From: Austropuccinia psidii
Taxonomy: Eukaryota; Basidiomycota; Pucciniomycetes; Pucciniales; Sphaerophragmiaceae
Reading direction: 5' to 3'
Length of the DNA: 64,000 nt
Assembly: GCA_023105745.1 (NCBI GenBank)
Contig: JALGQZ010000013.1
Location: 20,869,105 to 20,933,104 of the forward strand
The translations under genes were made by a program, and so were the position numbers. Of this stretch, positions 10,414-21,132 are shown piece after piece. The notes beneath the pieces were generated by a model. The model saw only the letters and a list, made by a program, of their open reading frames with translations, made no database searches and was not told where the DNA came from. Numbering within the stretch: position 1 is the first letter of the stretch; each line of letters starts with the position of its first letter.

Positions 10414-12750
10414 TCATAACCCCATGTGGCTGAGGCTTGTCCTGGGCCCCAACGTTGTAAAAGTTTGGGAATATGATCAGAAAAATGATGTTTTGGTTTA
10501 ATTTTCTGTTTTTGGGACAGGTGTTGATTGGAAAGGCAGAATTTTTTCCAATGTTCAGCAAATGCAGTCGCATCATCCATTGAAACAGTCAAACTTGTGG
10601 AAATGTTGATAGCACTAATCAAATGGAATGTATTGTTGGTTAGTTCATTTGCAATTTCTTCTGATTTACCCATGTTTCTTTGTTTGTTGGTGGATTTGTG
10701 TTCATCTAACGAGATCTGTTGACTGAGAATTAAAAATGGAATATAGACCTTGTATAAGAGAGCCCATTCAGCGGCTTTCAAACTACCATGAGAGGGGGAA
10801 ACTATTTTGCGGGGTACTCTTGTCAATGATGAGGGAATTATGGTATCAGATATGATCTGTTGAAGATGCTCCAGAGCCTCACCCTTGATCTGATGATCAC
10901 TCAGTGCACTGGTATCCAATTAAGAGGGGATGTAATTGGCATCAAATGAAGGGATTTCTGCAGAACCACTAGATGGATTTTGTGTGGGAGGTAGATGATT
11001 CAGGTGGAAGTAGTGGGGAGTGACTCATTTATCATTTTTGCTGCGTCTCTTCTCAGGGAGCGGGCCTCTCTCAATGTGATTTTATCAAGAGAGCGGTTGG
11101 AGGTCATGGAATCTGAGTCTGAACTGTTGGTGTCATTGGATTTCCTGCGGGACCTGAAGTAAATTTTTGATTTGGACTCTGGAATACACAATTTGAAAGT
11201 TGCATGATCCTTCAAAATTCCAAGGATTAAATTATGCATTATGTCAAGAATCACCATTCTGGTTGCATCCCAATACGGAAGGTCTTCCAAAATTTAATAT
11301 TGCACTCCATACTCAGAGAGAATTCCTTGTTGTTGTTTTGGGGGTTCCCGCAGCAATTTGGAAAGGGTTGATTTATGAATTCGGTATGAGCATGTGTAGT
11401 AAAATTGAGGACCAATTTCCTCAATTTGAGCTTTGTGAATAGTGCAAAAATTACAAAAGTGGTTTCTTGAATGAGAAATAAATCCAGTAAGCTTGCGTAT
11501 GGCAACCACATCCACAATGGCTGTAAGGATGGCAGCATGGATAAAGGATCCTGAAGGACCTTTTGAGGTGGGTGAAAAATGGTAACCTTGCCATAGCTCT
11601 TTGCGCTCCTTAATGAGTGGCATTAATAGGTAATTCAATTGAAGGGCATTTGGCTCCTTCGGACCAGGGATTATTCCTGCAACATAGACATTCTCTGGCT
11701 CCAATCTTTCACTTGAGAGAGATTAAGACAAATAAGCATGATAGGTCCAATGCTGTCCAACTGGGTTGACTTTCCATGTGCATTAAACCAGTCCACATAA
11801 ATGGAGAAGGCCAATGCAACAGGAATGGACATGAATGGGGGGTCGTGAATGTTTCTAGTGCCAGTGAAGCGTCTCCAGACCAATCCATCCCAGATGTCAC
11901 ACTTGGGGGAACCTTTGGGAGTTTGGCATTGTTGATGTTGATGCAGAATTTCCATAATTACAGCCTTCTGGAGAAATCTGGCAAGCCAATTTTTGAATGG
12001 TTGATAAATGAAATTTTTTGTTGGTATAAATTTTTGCTTAATGTTGGTTGTGTTTTGGGTGTGGGGTTCAAATGAATAGATGAATTTGCCTAATGATTGT
12101 GTGCAAGGAGGATCATGATCATTTGGGTCATTATGACATTGACAGTGAGGTTGGGCAGTTGTGACTGATTCAGTAAGGCCATTAAGAAAGAAACATTGAA
12201 GACAACATATATAGTTTTTAATCACTGGCTCCAATTGGAGATGTTCAAATATGGTACTGAGATCTTAAGGTATATGGAATGCAGGAGTGGGGGGACAGCC
12301 TGAGCTTGAGATACTGGACTTCATCAGCAGTTTCAGGGCGGGGTTGAGAATGTGTGAAGCCCTGCGGGGTATATTATACCTTAATGATAGAATGGCAGAT
12401 ATTATCATTCCAAGGTCTCGTGAGGGAAGGCTTTGACTGCCACTGTATGGTTTCTGTGCAGTTGAATTGAGACCCGCTGGAGTGGAGAAAGCTCTTTGGA
12501 TCAATTGTGAATAATCAGCTGGGAATATTTGATCCAATAGAATTTGCGGGCCCTCAGAGCCTGATGCAGAAGTAGGGATTTTTGGAAGAGATTTGGCTGA
12601 AATGGTTGATTTGAGCTTTTTAATGTGCTGTTTATATTGGAAAGGTGTGAAGGCAACTCCGTGCCTACCACCCTCAGGGGAAGAGTGTGTTTGAGTTGAG
12701 CAGTGTTGACGCATGCATATATGCATTGAGGAATAGCGGCGGGTTGTCAT
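10414..12750 (-). pseudogene. Decayed tnp2-type (CACTA/EnSpm-like) transposase
   Basis: Minus-strand pieces at 12750-12265, 12234-11671, 11704-11294, 11290-11000 and 10919-10414 form one gene in order. Recognised parts: a Cys/His-rich stretch (CLQCFF, HCQCHNDPNDHD), WDGLVWRRFTG and YVDWFNAHGKS (the tnp2 region preceding the substrate-binding part), FCNFCTIHKAQIEEIG with a CxxC, WDATRMVILDIMHNLILG (family signature D-x-MHN-x-x-LG), and a C-terminal part with DHIPKLLQRWGP and ATWGYER. Tnp2 enzymes cut and paste CACTA DNA transposons. Stops (one just before MEDLPYWD at about 11291) and at least two frameshifts (about 11690 and 10960) inactivate it. The 3' end abuts the gag relic. Terminal CACTA repeats were not located. 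The family call is firm for the MHN motif region, weaker for the ends. Confidence 0.8.
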
Positions 12751-13711
12751 TGTTTCAGGAATTGTGAGGAAGGTTGGTTTGTGTATAAATATCTATGGTT
12801 GATGTGAAAGTGTTTAGGAGTGTTATTAATTGGGAAAAAAATGAGTGATTATTTATGAAGGGGGAGATGATTTGAGCCAGCTGAGGTTTTTATCCCATTT
12901 GTAATGGTGGCTGAGCTTCAGGGGATAAAGTGTAACATGTCTCATCTGGATGGCAGAATTGGTTAGGAGTTTAATTGAGTAAAATGCCATGCTGCTCAAT
13001 GCTCATACATAATCTATTTTATTTACACATGGTGATACTGAGGTTTTGACCCTTGAGGGGTGTTCCATTAGGGATGTGTCAACATTGAATTGAGGGGATT
13101 AACATTCAAACCATGTACGTTGGCACACCATTGTACATGGTTTAAACCTTATTACAAACATAACAATATAACTCTATCACATAAGCATTTGGAGTGGAGC
13201 TAAAGTCTTGTTATTAGGTTTGAGTGCAGCGGGCTTTTAATTGGTTGCAATGTGATTTGGATTGTCTTTCCTTTCTTGAAAAGGTGATGTTTCTTTTGTG
13301 GGTAAATCCCTCATTAATATACCCCTTTACAGATGTACAATGTGGTGTGATTTTGATGCATATGCTGGCAGTTTGGATAATTCACAAAATGTGACAATGG
13401 GGAGGGGGAAATGTTTATTGAATGTAATTACTTATGGATTATGGGTCCCGCTTGAGATCAAGAAAATATCACCTTATATGCTGGTAGGCCGTGCAGGGTG
13501 GTTTCCGACAAAAGTGGAGGAGATCAAGAGGAGGAAGGGAGAATTCTCCTAAAAAGTGTCTTATTAGACTTCCACAAGACACTTGGTTCCGAATATTCCT
13601 AGAATTTCTTTATTATAAATTTGTAAAATATTTAATCTCATATCACTCTATTTTATCATAATACTGAGCTGTTTTATCAAGTTAAACAATTACTGTACTT
13701 TTTAAGCCCTT
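12751..13711. other. Intergenic stretch between divergent tnp2 and plus-strand gene
   Basis: About 960 bp with no convincing coding segment, placed between two divergently oriented gene remnants, so it may have held both promoters. The only clear structure is the inverted repeat at 13108-13143. Confidence 0.4.
13108..13143. repeat. Perfect 11-bp inverted repeat (hairpin)
   Basis: AAACCATGTAC (13108-13118) is followed after 14 bases by its exact reverse complement GTACATGGTTT (13133-13143). It lies in the divergent intergenic region. It could be a transcription-factor or transposase site or a chance palindrome. Confidence 0.7.
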
Positions 13712-15785
13712 ATGTTATCTTCCAAGCCATGTAAATCCCGTTCAGGTTCTTTTCATGACTCAGATAGTGAATCTAGCATAGAATATGCTCAAACACAGTC
13801 ACCATTGAGTCCCAACATTCCTCTCACAACCCTTATCACATCCTTAATGAATGTATCAGGTCTTAACATTGATGGGGGAAATCTGAAATCTCAAACTTCA
13901 AGCACTTGGTCACTCCCAAAAAATTATGTCACTCAAATTCCCCCAAATCCCACTAATACACAAATGGATGTGTCTGAGGGGCCAAAAAGCACACCTCAAA
14001 TTTAATGAAAGGCTAATGCCCAATAAAATTTTCTATGTGAGTTCCTCCTTAATCCTGGTCAGAATCCAGTTGCATCCCAGGATACCTTTGAAAAAAGTAA
14101 ACAGCCAACCCTCAATATTTCATCAGTATCTCAGGCTCATGTGGGCAATGAAAAGCGGGTTGATGGCGAGTGACAAAAAAGACCATTGGAAAATGTTAGC
14201 TTGAGTGGTCTGTTGGAGGGAAATCCAGGATTGATGCTTCATCAAAGTAAGTCATTTTGATGTTGGAGTATAAACTTTTTGACAATTTGATATGTTTGTT
14301 TCATGGGTTAGATATGGCACCTAAAGAAAGGTCAGTCCAATCTCAGGAGCCAATTGAAGATTGTGAGTATGACCAGTATTTATTAATTTTTTGATGTGTT
14401 AGCTGATGATTTGCATGGCAGGTGATGAACTTTATGCATCTTCACCTCTGGTCCATAAAGAGGAAGTCACTGGATGTCATCATCCATATGCCTTCAAACC
14501 AAGAACAGGTCATGCCAGCTCATCAAGAGAAAAAATTGTGGATGATGAGGATGAGAACATGTCTCTCACTTGAAGTGAAACCAATGATGAACCAAGGAGG
14601 GAGAATTTCATGGTGCATGAGCAAGGCACTCAGTCAAATAGTGAGTTCACCCATCCCCAAATGCCCCTTTCCCAGAGTATGCTTGATCAATCAAAGATGA
14701 GACAGCAAAGGAACAAGGCTCACAAAGCTCAAAATGTGGAAAAACGTGCAGGCCAGAAGGAGCAACAAAAATGGCTGAAAGTGGAACTTCCAGAAAATGT
14801 CCATGGGATGAGATCAGCTGTACATGCCCATTGTCTGTTCCTACTAAAAGTAAGGGATAAGGACTTTTCCTCAATACCAGCACCACCCAGAACAGAAGAG
14901 TGTGAAATTTAAATTCAAGTGGGTGGTCATCTTGGATATGTCCCCATGGATGCTTTCAATGAGCCATCAACACAGGTTCAGTCTCAGGGTTTCCAAAGCA
15001 ACTGCAAAAGTGAGCTCCACAAGTTACAGCTAAAGTGATTCACTTGGAGCTGGGAGAGCTAATGGCAACATCCTTTCAACGAGTTGATGTCTATGGTGCT
15101 TTACTGTACATTCCCTCTTGCACTTTTCAGCACCGAGTATCATCACTAATGTTGGAACAAGGTTCATAATAACTATGGGGTTGTGGCAGCTTTAATGGAG
15201 TGATATTTCACTTATTTGAAAGGAGAATGGAAGCCTATTCAAAAGCATGCAGAGTATTTGGTAAAAAAGAAGGAGAATAAAAAGCTCACAAAGATTTGTC
15301 AAAGGGTTAGTTACTGTATCTCTTCTTCATTGTGAAGTAAATCTGATAATAATATACTTGATGATGTGCAGACCTGTGAGTGCCATTGTGAAAGGTGTGG
15401 TACAGCTAAATTTCCAATTCCAGCATCAAAATTCAATGAACCTTGAGTATGCTCATATACTGAGGAGGTAGTGAAAAATAGCCATCAATTTTACCACAAA
15501 GTAGGCTTATGCTGGTACTCAGGCCTATTTAATGAGGTGCTATTAAAAATTGATTGAGACATAGAGTTTTGTAATTGGATTAAAAAAAGAGTAAAAAAAC
15601 TATTGATAGACTGCAAGAAATACAATCAACAGATGATGGTGATATTCCTTAAGGGCTATCCTTTCAGGTATTTGATCAAGATGGGCTCAAAGTTTTTAGT
15701 AAGATGCAGACTATTTACCTCAAAATACTTGAAATGCCAGTTATTAGCCCGAATGGAGATGCTCTGCAATAAGTTGGAAAGATAA
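13712..15785 (+). pseudogene. Decayed multi-exon gene of unknown function, divergent from tnp2
   Basis: I do not recognise a domain. The first open stretch (13712-14005) encodes a Ser/Thr/Pro-rich peptide with SDSESSIEYAQTQSPLSP. A second starts MAPKERSVQSQEPIED at 14314; a 59-bp GTGAGT...CAG intron (14363-14421) then joins in phase to DELYASSPLVHKEEVTG. The frame continues, after a TGA at 14571-14573, through MRQQRNKAHKAQNVEKRA and VELPENVHGMRSAVHAHC to a stop near 14911, then GGHLGYVPMDAFNEPS and a region to about 15330 broken by stops. A possible further exon at about 15371 reads CECHCERCG. Its position, head to head with tnp2, suggests a second gene of the same DNA transposon; this is inference. 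It ends where element C inserted. Confidence 0.5.
14363..14421 (+). other. Predicted spliceosomal intron
   Basis: It begins GTGAGT, ends GGCAG, and is 59 bp long. Removing it joins TGT across the junction and restores one frame between MAPKERSVQSQEPIED and DELYASSPLV. Its length and borders are typical of basidiomycete introns. Confidence 0.7.
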
Positions 15786-15929
15786 ATGTATAGCACAGTT
15801 AGAAATTAACATTTTGTGAATTATTTGTGCAGGCGTAATACAATCTGATTATTATTTCTTAAAGATTCAACAACTTGCTAAATATGTTACAATATAAACA
15901 ATATGAAGTGGAATGTATCACTGTCTCAC

Positions 15930-17364
15930 TGTCAGCCTGTGACTCAAAACCAGAGCACAAGCATGACAGCCAAATACCATAAACCAATGGTATAGCCAAG
16001 ATACCACCAAAACATGGAGCTGAGCCAAATCTACTCAAAAGGTATCAAAGTAAAGAGGAAACTCACCTCTTTCTGAAAATATAAGTCCATAACCATAGGA
16101 CAAGAAATAACAAAGTTATTCCTGCTCAAAGTTATTGCTGAGCATAAACCTTAATTTTCACCTCTCATCTGAAATACAGAGTAAGAGGCCTAAACCCATC
16201 AAATGAGTATGCAAAATGAGGCTCTAAGCCAGGGATATCTAATGGTACCAACCAAACTGAGCTAGCACAAGTATTACAGAAGTTATGGTCAAATTAAGGC
16301 CAAATAAGGGTGAATAAAATATTCACCTATCATCTAACTTCTACAGTTTTAGTGTGAGATACTTAAAGTGGGGTCTTTTTGGAAATAGCACAATCAGGGC
16401 TATCTGATGGTTCCATTCATTTCCCCATATCTCACCTAGAACAAAAGTTATGAGGCAAACAAGCCCAATACAGCTTTTTGCCTAAAACACACATATGTAC
16501 AAAAATCTTGTACATGGGATAAATTTGCCATATTTAATGATAGCCATACCAAATAAGCTACGATTGTGTAGGTATTATGCAGGGCTACACACTGAACCAA
16601 TTTTGAGGTTGATATCTCAAGAACTGACAAAGTTAAGGCTGTTTCAAGGTCAAAATCCCACAGTTTGGCCAATACAGCCTTACCATGGGATAATATCCCA
16701 TAACCATTATTATGAGGTGTCAAACTGACAAAGAAGCTTGTTTTTATTTAATTACCTCATAGTTTATTCAATCCTGGAGATCCATACAGGTTTTGTACAG
16801 CATTCTACGCATCATACATGTCAGAATCAAGCTGTGTGGTCCCCAGATGAAACTTTTCACCCTGTATTGGTAAAAGCTGCCCAGATGTGGTTTCAAAACC
16901 ACATCTGAGCCCAATATAGGCTATAGAGGCCTTTTGAAAACCACAAGCCTTTCTGAGAGAGTGAAAAATCTTCACTTCCTCTACGTGGAAAGGTCTAGCA
17001 GCCTTTCCACCCCATTTCAGGATAAAAAGGGGCCTTTTCACAGCCAGAAAAGCTTTCCCCATCCTGCTCTTGAATTCCTACGTAGTATAACTGTCAAAAA
17101 AAGTTCTACTCTTGGAAAATAAACAGGTATACTTCTCATTTTCAGTACTGTAGACTTTATTATTGTAACCCAACAGGTGAAGCTGCACCCAGGGCTTTCA
17201 ATAGCGCTCACCACCACTATTCTTCAATAGTAAAACCCTTTTATCTTAATAATAAACCATTATGACACTTTAATACCCTTATTGTTAATATTTATAACCA
17301 TGTCACAGTCCTATTAACATTGTAATTAGTCCTCTTACAGCTTCATAATAGACCCAGCCTGACA
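15930..17364 (+). repeat. 5' LTR of element C
   Basis: It begins TGTCAGCCTGTGACTC and ends CAGCCTGACA; about 1435 bp. It holds the 12-bp hairpin at 16882-16907 and the palindrome CTACGTAG near 17079. A minus-strand frame of 85 codons (17062-16805) is kept at the same length in two other copies of this LTR. Confidence 0.95.
16882..16907. repeat. Hairpin conserved in family C LTRs
   Basis: CAGATGTGGTTT, a 2-base spacer, then the exact reverse complement AAACCACATCTG. The same hairpin is perfect at 4673-4698, 32998-33023 and 34386-34411, and partly decayed at 37630-37655. Such a structure could act in RNA folding, packaging or protein binding; the sequence alone does not say which. Confidence 0.85.
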
Positions 17365-17383
17365 TTTTGGGGGCTTGGCTGTG
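17365..17383 (+). promoter_or_regulatory. Primer-binding site of element C
   Basis: TTTTGGGGGCTTGGCTGTG follows the LTR end directly. It has the TGG start expected for pairing with a tRNA 3' CCA end and matches the equivalent sites of elements A and B at most positions. The priming tRNA was not identified. Confidence 0.75.
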
Positions 17384-17969
17384 CTTTTTTGATCTTTTGG
17401 ACCTTAAAGGTGAGTATTTTTACTTATTTTCTTTATTTCTGACATTTTGTTTCATCTTTTTGGGCGTAAAAATCATAAAAATATGTATAAAACATATCTT
17501 ATATTATTTATTTTCTTTTGGTATATGTTTTATGCCAACCTCTTTTAAAATTATTATTGATAATAATATCTGGACAATAACCACTTTAAGCTTTTTTTTT
17601 GGCGTGTTTTGCATATAAAAACACATTACAGCCATTAATACAGTCCAAGTCTTTAATTGAAAATGGACACCTCTTACTGTAAAACCAACAGTTGAGGCAT
17701 GGTGAGGTGTATTGTTGACTCAATTACCTTCTTACACAACCACTTTTATCCAGATTATACTTGCTAACTACAAGTGAATCTGTGGGATACTTGTATACAA
17801 ACAGTACACCAGGAATCTTTAAGCTGTAATTCTGATGTGATATTGTTGATTCAATTACACTGTCATTATACAGGGCATATTGTAGTAACATACAAGCCCA
17901 GAGGCCATTCTTAGACGTGCAAAAAGAATTTTAAGAAGTCTTAACTGACTAGAAGCCCTCTTTTCCTGT
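17384..17969 (+). other. Leader region of element C
   Basis: Untranslated leader between primer-binding site and gag. GTGAGT after CTTAAAG near 17410 resembles a splice donor and TTTTTTTTTGGCGTGTTTTG occurs near 17590. No coding segment was recognised. Confidence 0.5.
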
Positions 17970-20102
17970 TTGATTCAGTGGAAGAAAGATACATCACAGG
18001 CCAACACACCAGTGAAACCCTCAGAACCAGAGGGCAGCAAAGGGAAAGGAAAGAGGCACAGTGAAGGCCTTATCACAGCAAAGAAGTGGTCACAAATAGC
18101 CACCCAGAGGAGTAGAAAGCCACAAAACTTGGCTTTAATAAAAGTTAAACCAACCTTAACAACTTGTACAGGGAAGATTACCATAAGTAACCCAGTTGTA
18201 ACCTCTAACGGTAAATTGCCCAAATCGGCAGACAACAAATTAGTACAAGGCACAGTCAAAGGTAAATAACCTAGGACATGAAGTTTTTGACTGCTTGCAA
18301 ACACTGATATGTCACCTGCATACCTCAGAGACCTTTACTTCAAAAGGAACCAACCAGAGGACAGAGAAGGCTTGTCCAGAACCAGAAGACCTTGAAGAGA
18401 ATACCTTGGACACAGTGCTGGATGGCAAGAAAATGAGGGAGATAATATCAACCCTGCCATTCACACTTAAATTAAACAGAAACCTCAAACAAGAGGACTG
18501 GAAAGACATGGATAAAGTTCTTCAGCTCCACCAACTCCGCAAAGATTTATTTCAATGGAGAATTGACAACAAGAGGTTCAACCTGGAATCTCACTGGGAA
18601 GAACTTGGAGCAAGTTGCCAGAAGAATAATCACCAAAGGTTGTAATCCCACCAGGCAGTTCAGACTCCTGGAGGTGAGGGCAAACAGGATAAGGGAGAAT
18701 ATAGCCACTATCCAAGCTATAGAAGAACAACTAACCCAGACAGGGCACACTCAGATTCCTTCGGCCTCACAAGGAGCAGGAAAGATAAGCTCTCCATTGG
18801 CTTCCCACCATTCAGAAACCAACAGGTAAGTGGCCAAGAGTCATCATTCTTCACACTTCCAGGAAGTTTCCAGGAGAAGACAAGGAAACAAGGGCAAAAA
18901 CAAGACCTCTTTTCCCCAAAGGCAGAGAGAGTCACAGATAATGATCCAGAAACTGTTGGACTTGGTGAAGGAAGTACACAAGAACCAGAAGTAGCTGTAA
19001 GCCACTCTACAATCAGTAGTCCCCTTAAAAGAAATATTACCCCCACTCAGATTGAACATAATACTGTCTCACCTGAGAGTAACCTAAATAGTGATGCAGT
19101 GTGGTTACAAATGTCCCAATTTTCTGAGAAAACTCAAAAGGAGTTTGCAGAATTAGAAGCCAGCCATGAGAGGATGAAAGCTTTAACAGCCTCCATGGAT
19201 AGGATTGTCAAAACCCTTCAAGAAGGACATGCTCAATTGAGCAAAGCCTCTGAAGAAACCAACGAAAGACTGAATCTAGTCTTTGAAGAGCAACACCACA
19301 GCAAAAGGGACAGGGATTTTCTGGATTAGGACATAAAAAAACTGTTTAATGTCTACCATAACATGAAGCCCCAGCCACAAGGCCATGTTATGGATAATCC
19401 ATATTACCAAGATGACATCAAACCAGATGCCATGTTGGTTAGTAAAGCAAGATCTCCATAAAAATACCAGGATGGAGATAATAGGTCTTATACTGAAAAT
19501 AAAGCCTTGAAAAAGCTTCCTGAGACCTCAAGCTGGCCCAAATTCTCTGGAACTGGAGGTATGGTTATAAGGAGCTCATAGATTATATTGATAGACTCTT
19601 CGTTGATGTACCAAGCATACCAGACTACTGGATTACTGCTAGACTCAATACAGCATTTAAAGGACATGCTAGTATATGGTACACAGAAATGAAAGTAATC
19701 CATGGCAGAAGAAGCTGGCCATAGTGGAAGAGTCAAATTATCCAAAAATAAAGCAATGTTACTAGGATATGGCAGAAGACCATGTCATTTGAAAGTGACA
19801 AATACTTTGTGGAAAAAGATCCATATGAGTGGTGTCTCAGACAGTATTGGAGACTCAAAGCCATTGATCCTCAAATGAACACCCAATTGAGGAATTACAA
19901 ACTTCTGACACAAATGCCAGGAGAACTAGAGCACGCAGTAAAATGCAGATGAAACCACAATTGCACTTTAGATGACATTTCAAATACCTTACAAGAGGTA
20001 AGGAAAAGAACTAATATAGGGAAATTCACCCCATATAAAAGCAGTGATTTCAAAGAGAAACAGCCTTTTAGGGTAGAGTTTAAAGACAAACTCAAAGAAA
20101 GA
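17970..20102 (+). pseudogene. Element C gag N-terminal and capsid region, broken
   Basis: Plus-strand pieces in two frames. One frame gives DMDKVLQLHQLRKDLFQW (near 18510), then continues from 18563 in another frame (QFRLLEVRANRIRENIATI, EEQLTQTGHTQIPS). The gag frame proper overlaps it from about 18740 (DSFGLTRSRKDKLS...) and runs on through a coiled-coil-like part (19099-19329: LQMSQFSEKTQKEFAELE, MDRIVKTLQEGHAQL) and a capsid-like part (SSWPKFSGTG, DYWITARLNTAFKGHASI, MPGELEHAVKCR) to 20102. Stops occur at 19327-19329 and near 19459, there is a frameshift near 19560, and more stops follow to 19955. Capsid-type Gag would package element RNA. The two overlapping frames have the same +1 relation seen in elements A and B. 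Confidence 0.75.
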
Positions 20103-21132
20103 GTGGCAGAAATGGTAAGGAAGAAAAATTATTGTCACAACTGTGGTTCAACAGACCACTATGCCAACAATTGTCCAAAGGCAAAGAAAAAAATCAATGC
20201 CATTGAAAAAGTCCCAGAGGAGGAATCCCCAATAGAAGATTCTGAATCAGACTCTATGGGGGATGGCATCAGAGAACAATCTGATGATGACCAAGACCCC
20301 AGAGAAGAATTCCTAGTGGAATACCAAGAGGAAACCACACTAGAAATCTATGACATACAGTTGGAAGCAGGCATGCCACAAGACACTGCCAACAAGAACT
20401 TGTGCAAACACACACAAGATTCACAAACATTCCTAGTCACACCAACCAAAGGAATGGCATATATACATGGAACAGCCACAGAGATTACTGTCTGTATTGA
20501 CAATGCTCAACAGCCATTGATAATTGATAGTGGAGCACACTTCTCCATAGTGGCCAGAAATTATCTGGACAACCACTTCCCAAACTGGGAAAAACAGCTC
20601 TTGCCCACCAAGGCAAAGAGCTTTAAAAGTGCATCAGGGAAGATGACTTCCATTGGGACAATTATGAAAGAGATAATTATACCCCATAGGAAAGTTCACA
20701 TCAGACTAAACCCAGAGTTTGTAGTGCTTGATGATTCCCACATCCAAGGGTTCCTACTGGGAACAGATTACCACAGGATGTATGGCATTGATATTAACAA
20801 CAGTAACAACAGGCATATTAAGATTGGTACCAACAAGGAAAAGAACGTTTCACTTGATATATAACAAGTTTCTACCCATGACCCACTGGAGGAGCTACTG
20901 AATGAATTCAGAGAGGGCCAGTTTAGCACTACCCTCACCAGTAAGCAAAAAGTAAGTTTACTGAAAATGCTGAGAAAAAATGGACCAGCATTTGCCATTG
21001 GTGAAGAACCACTAGGCAAAATTAAAGGCCATGATATAGAACTTTATCTGGATGTGGAAAGACCATATCCACCTATGCTCAGGAGGCCTCCATACCCAGC
21101 AAGTCTGGAAACCAGGAAGGAAATCGAGAAAA
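20103..21132 (+). pseudogene. Element C nucleocapsid knuckle, protease and RT N-terminus
   Basis: An open stretch of 253 codons (20103-20864) encodes a CCHC zinc knuckle (CHNCGSTDHYANNC, Cx2Cx4Hx4C), an acidic linker, and an aspartic protease with active site IIDSGAH and downstream IQGFLLGTDYHRMYGID. A TAA at 20862-20864 interrupts the frame. It then continues (LEELLNEFREGQFS, GHDIELYLDVERPYPPMLRR) into the start of RT up to 21132, where element B inserted inside KEIEK. The rest of RT resumes at 30776. Protease would mature the polyprotein; the knuckle binds RNA. Confidence 0.88.

Noticed and set aside
15026..15785. Possible KDZ-type transposase similarity in the plus-strand remnant
   Set aside because: The order of short hydrophobic and Cys motifs is only loosely similar and the frame is too broken to support the family call.
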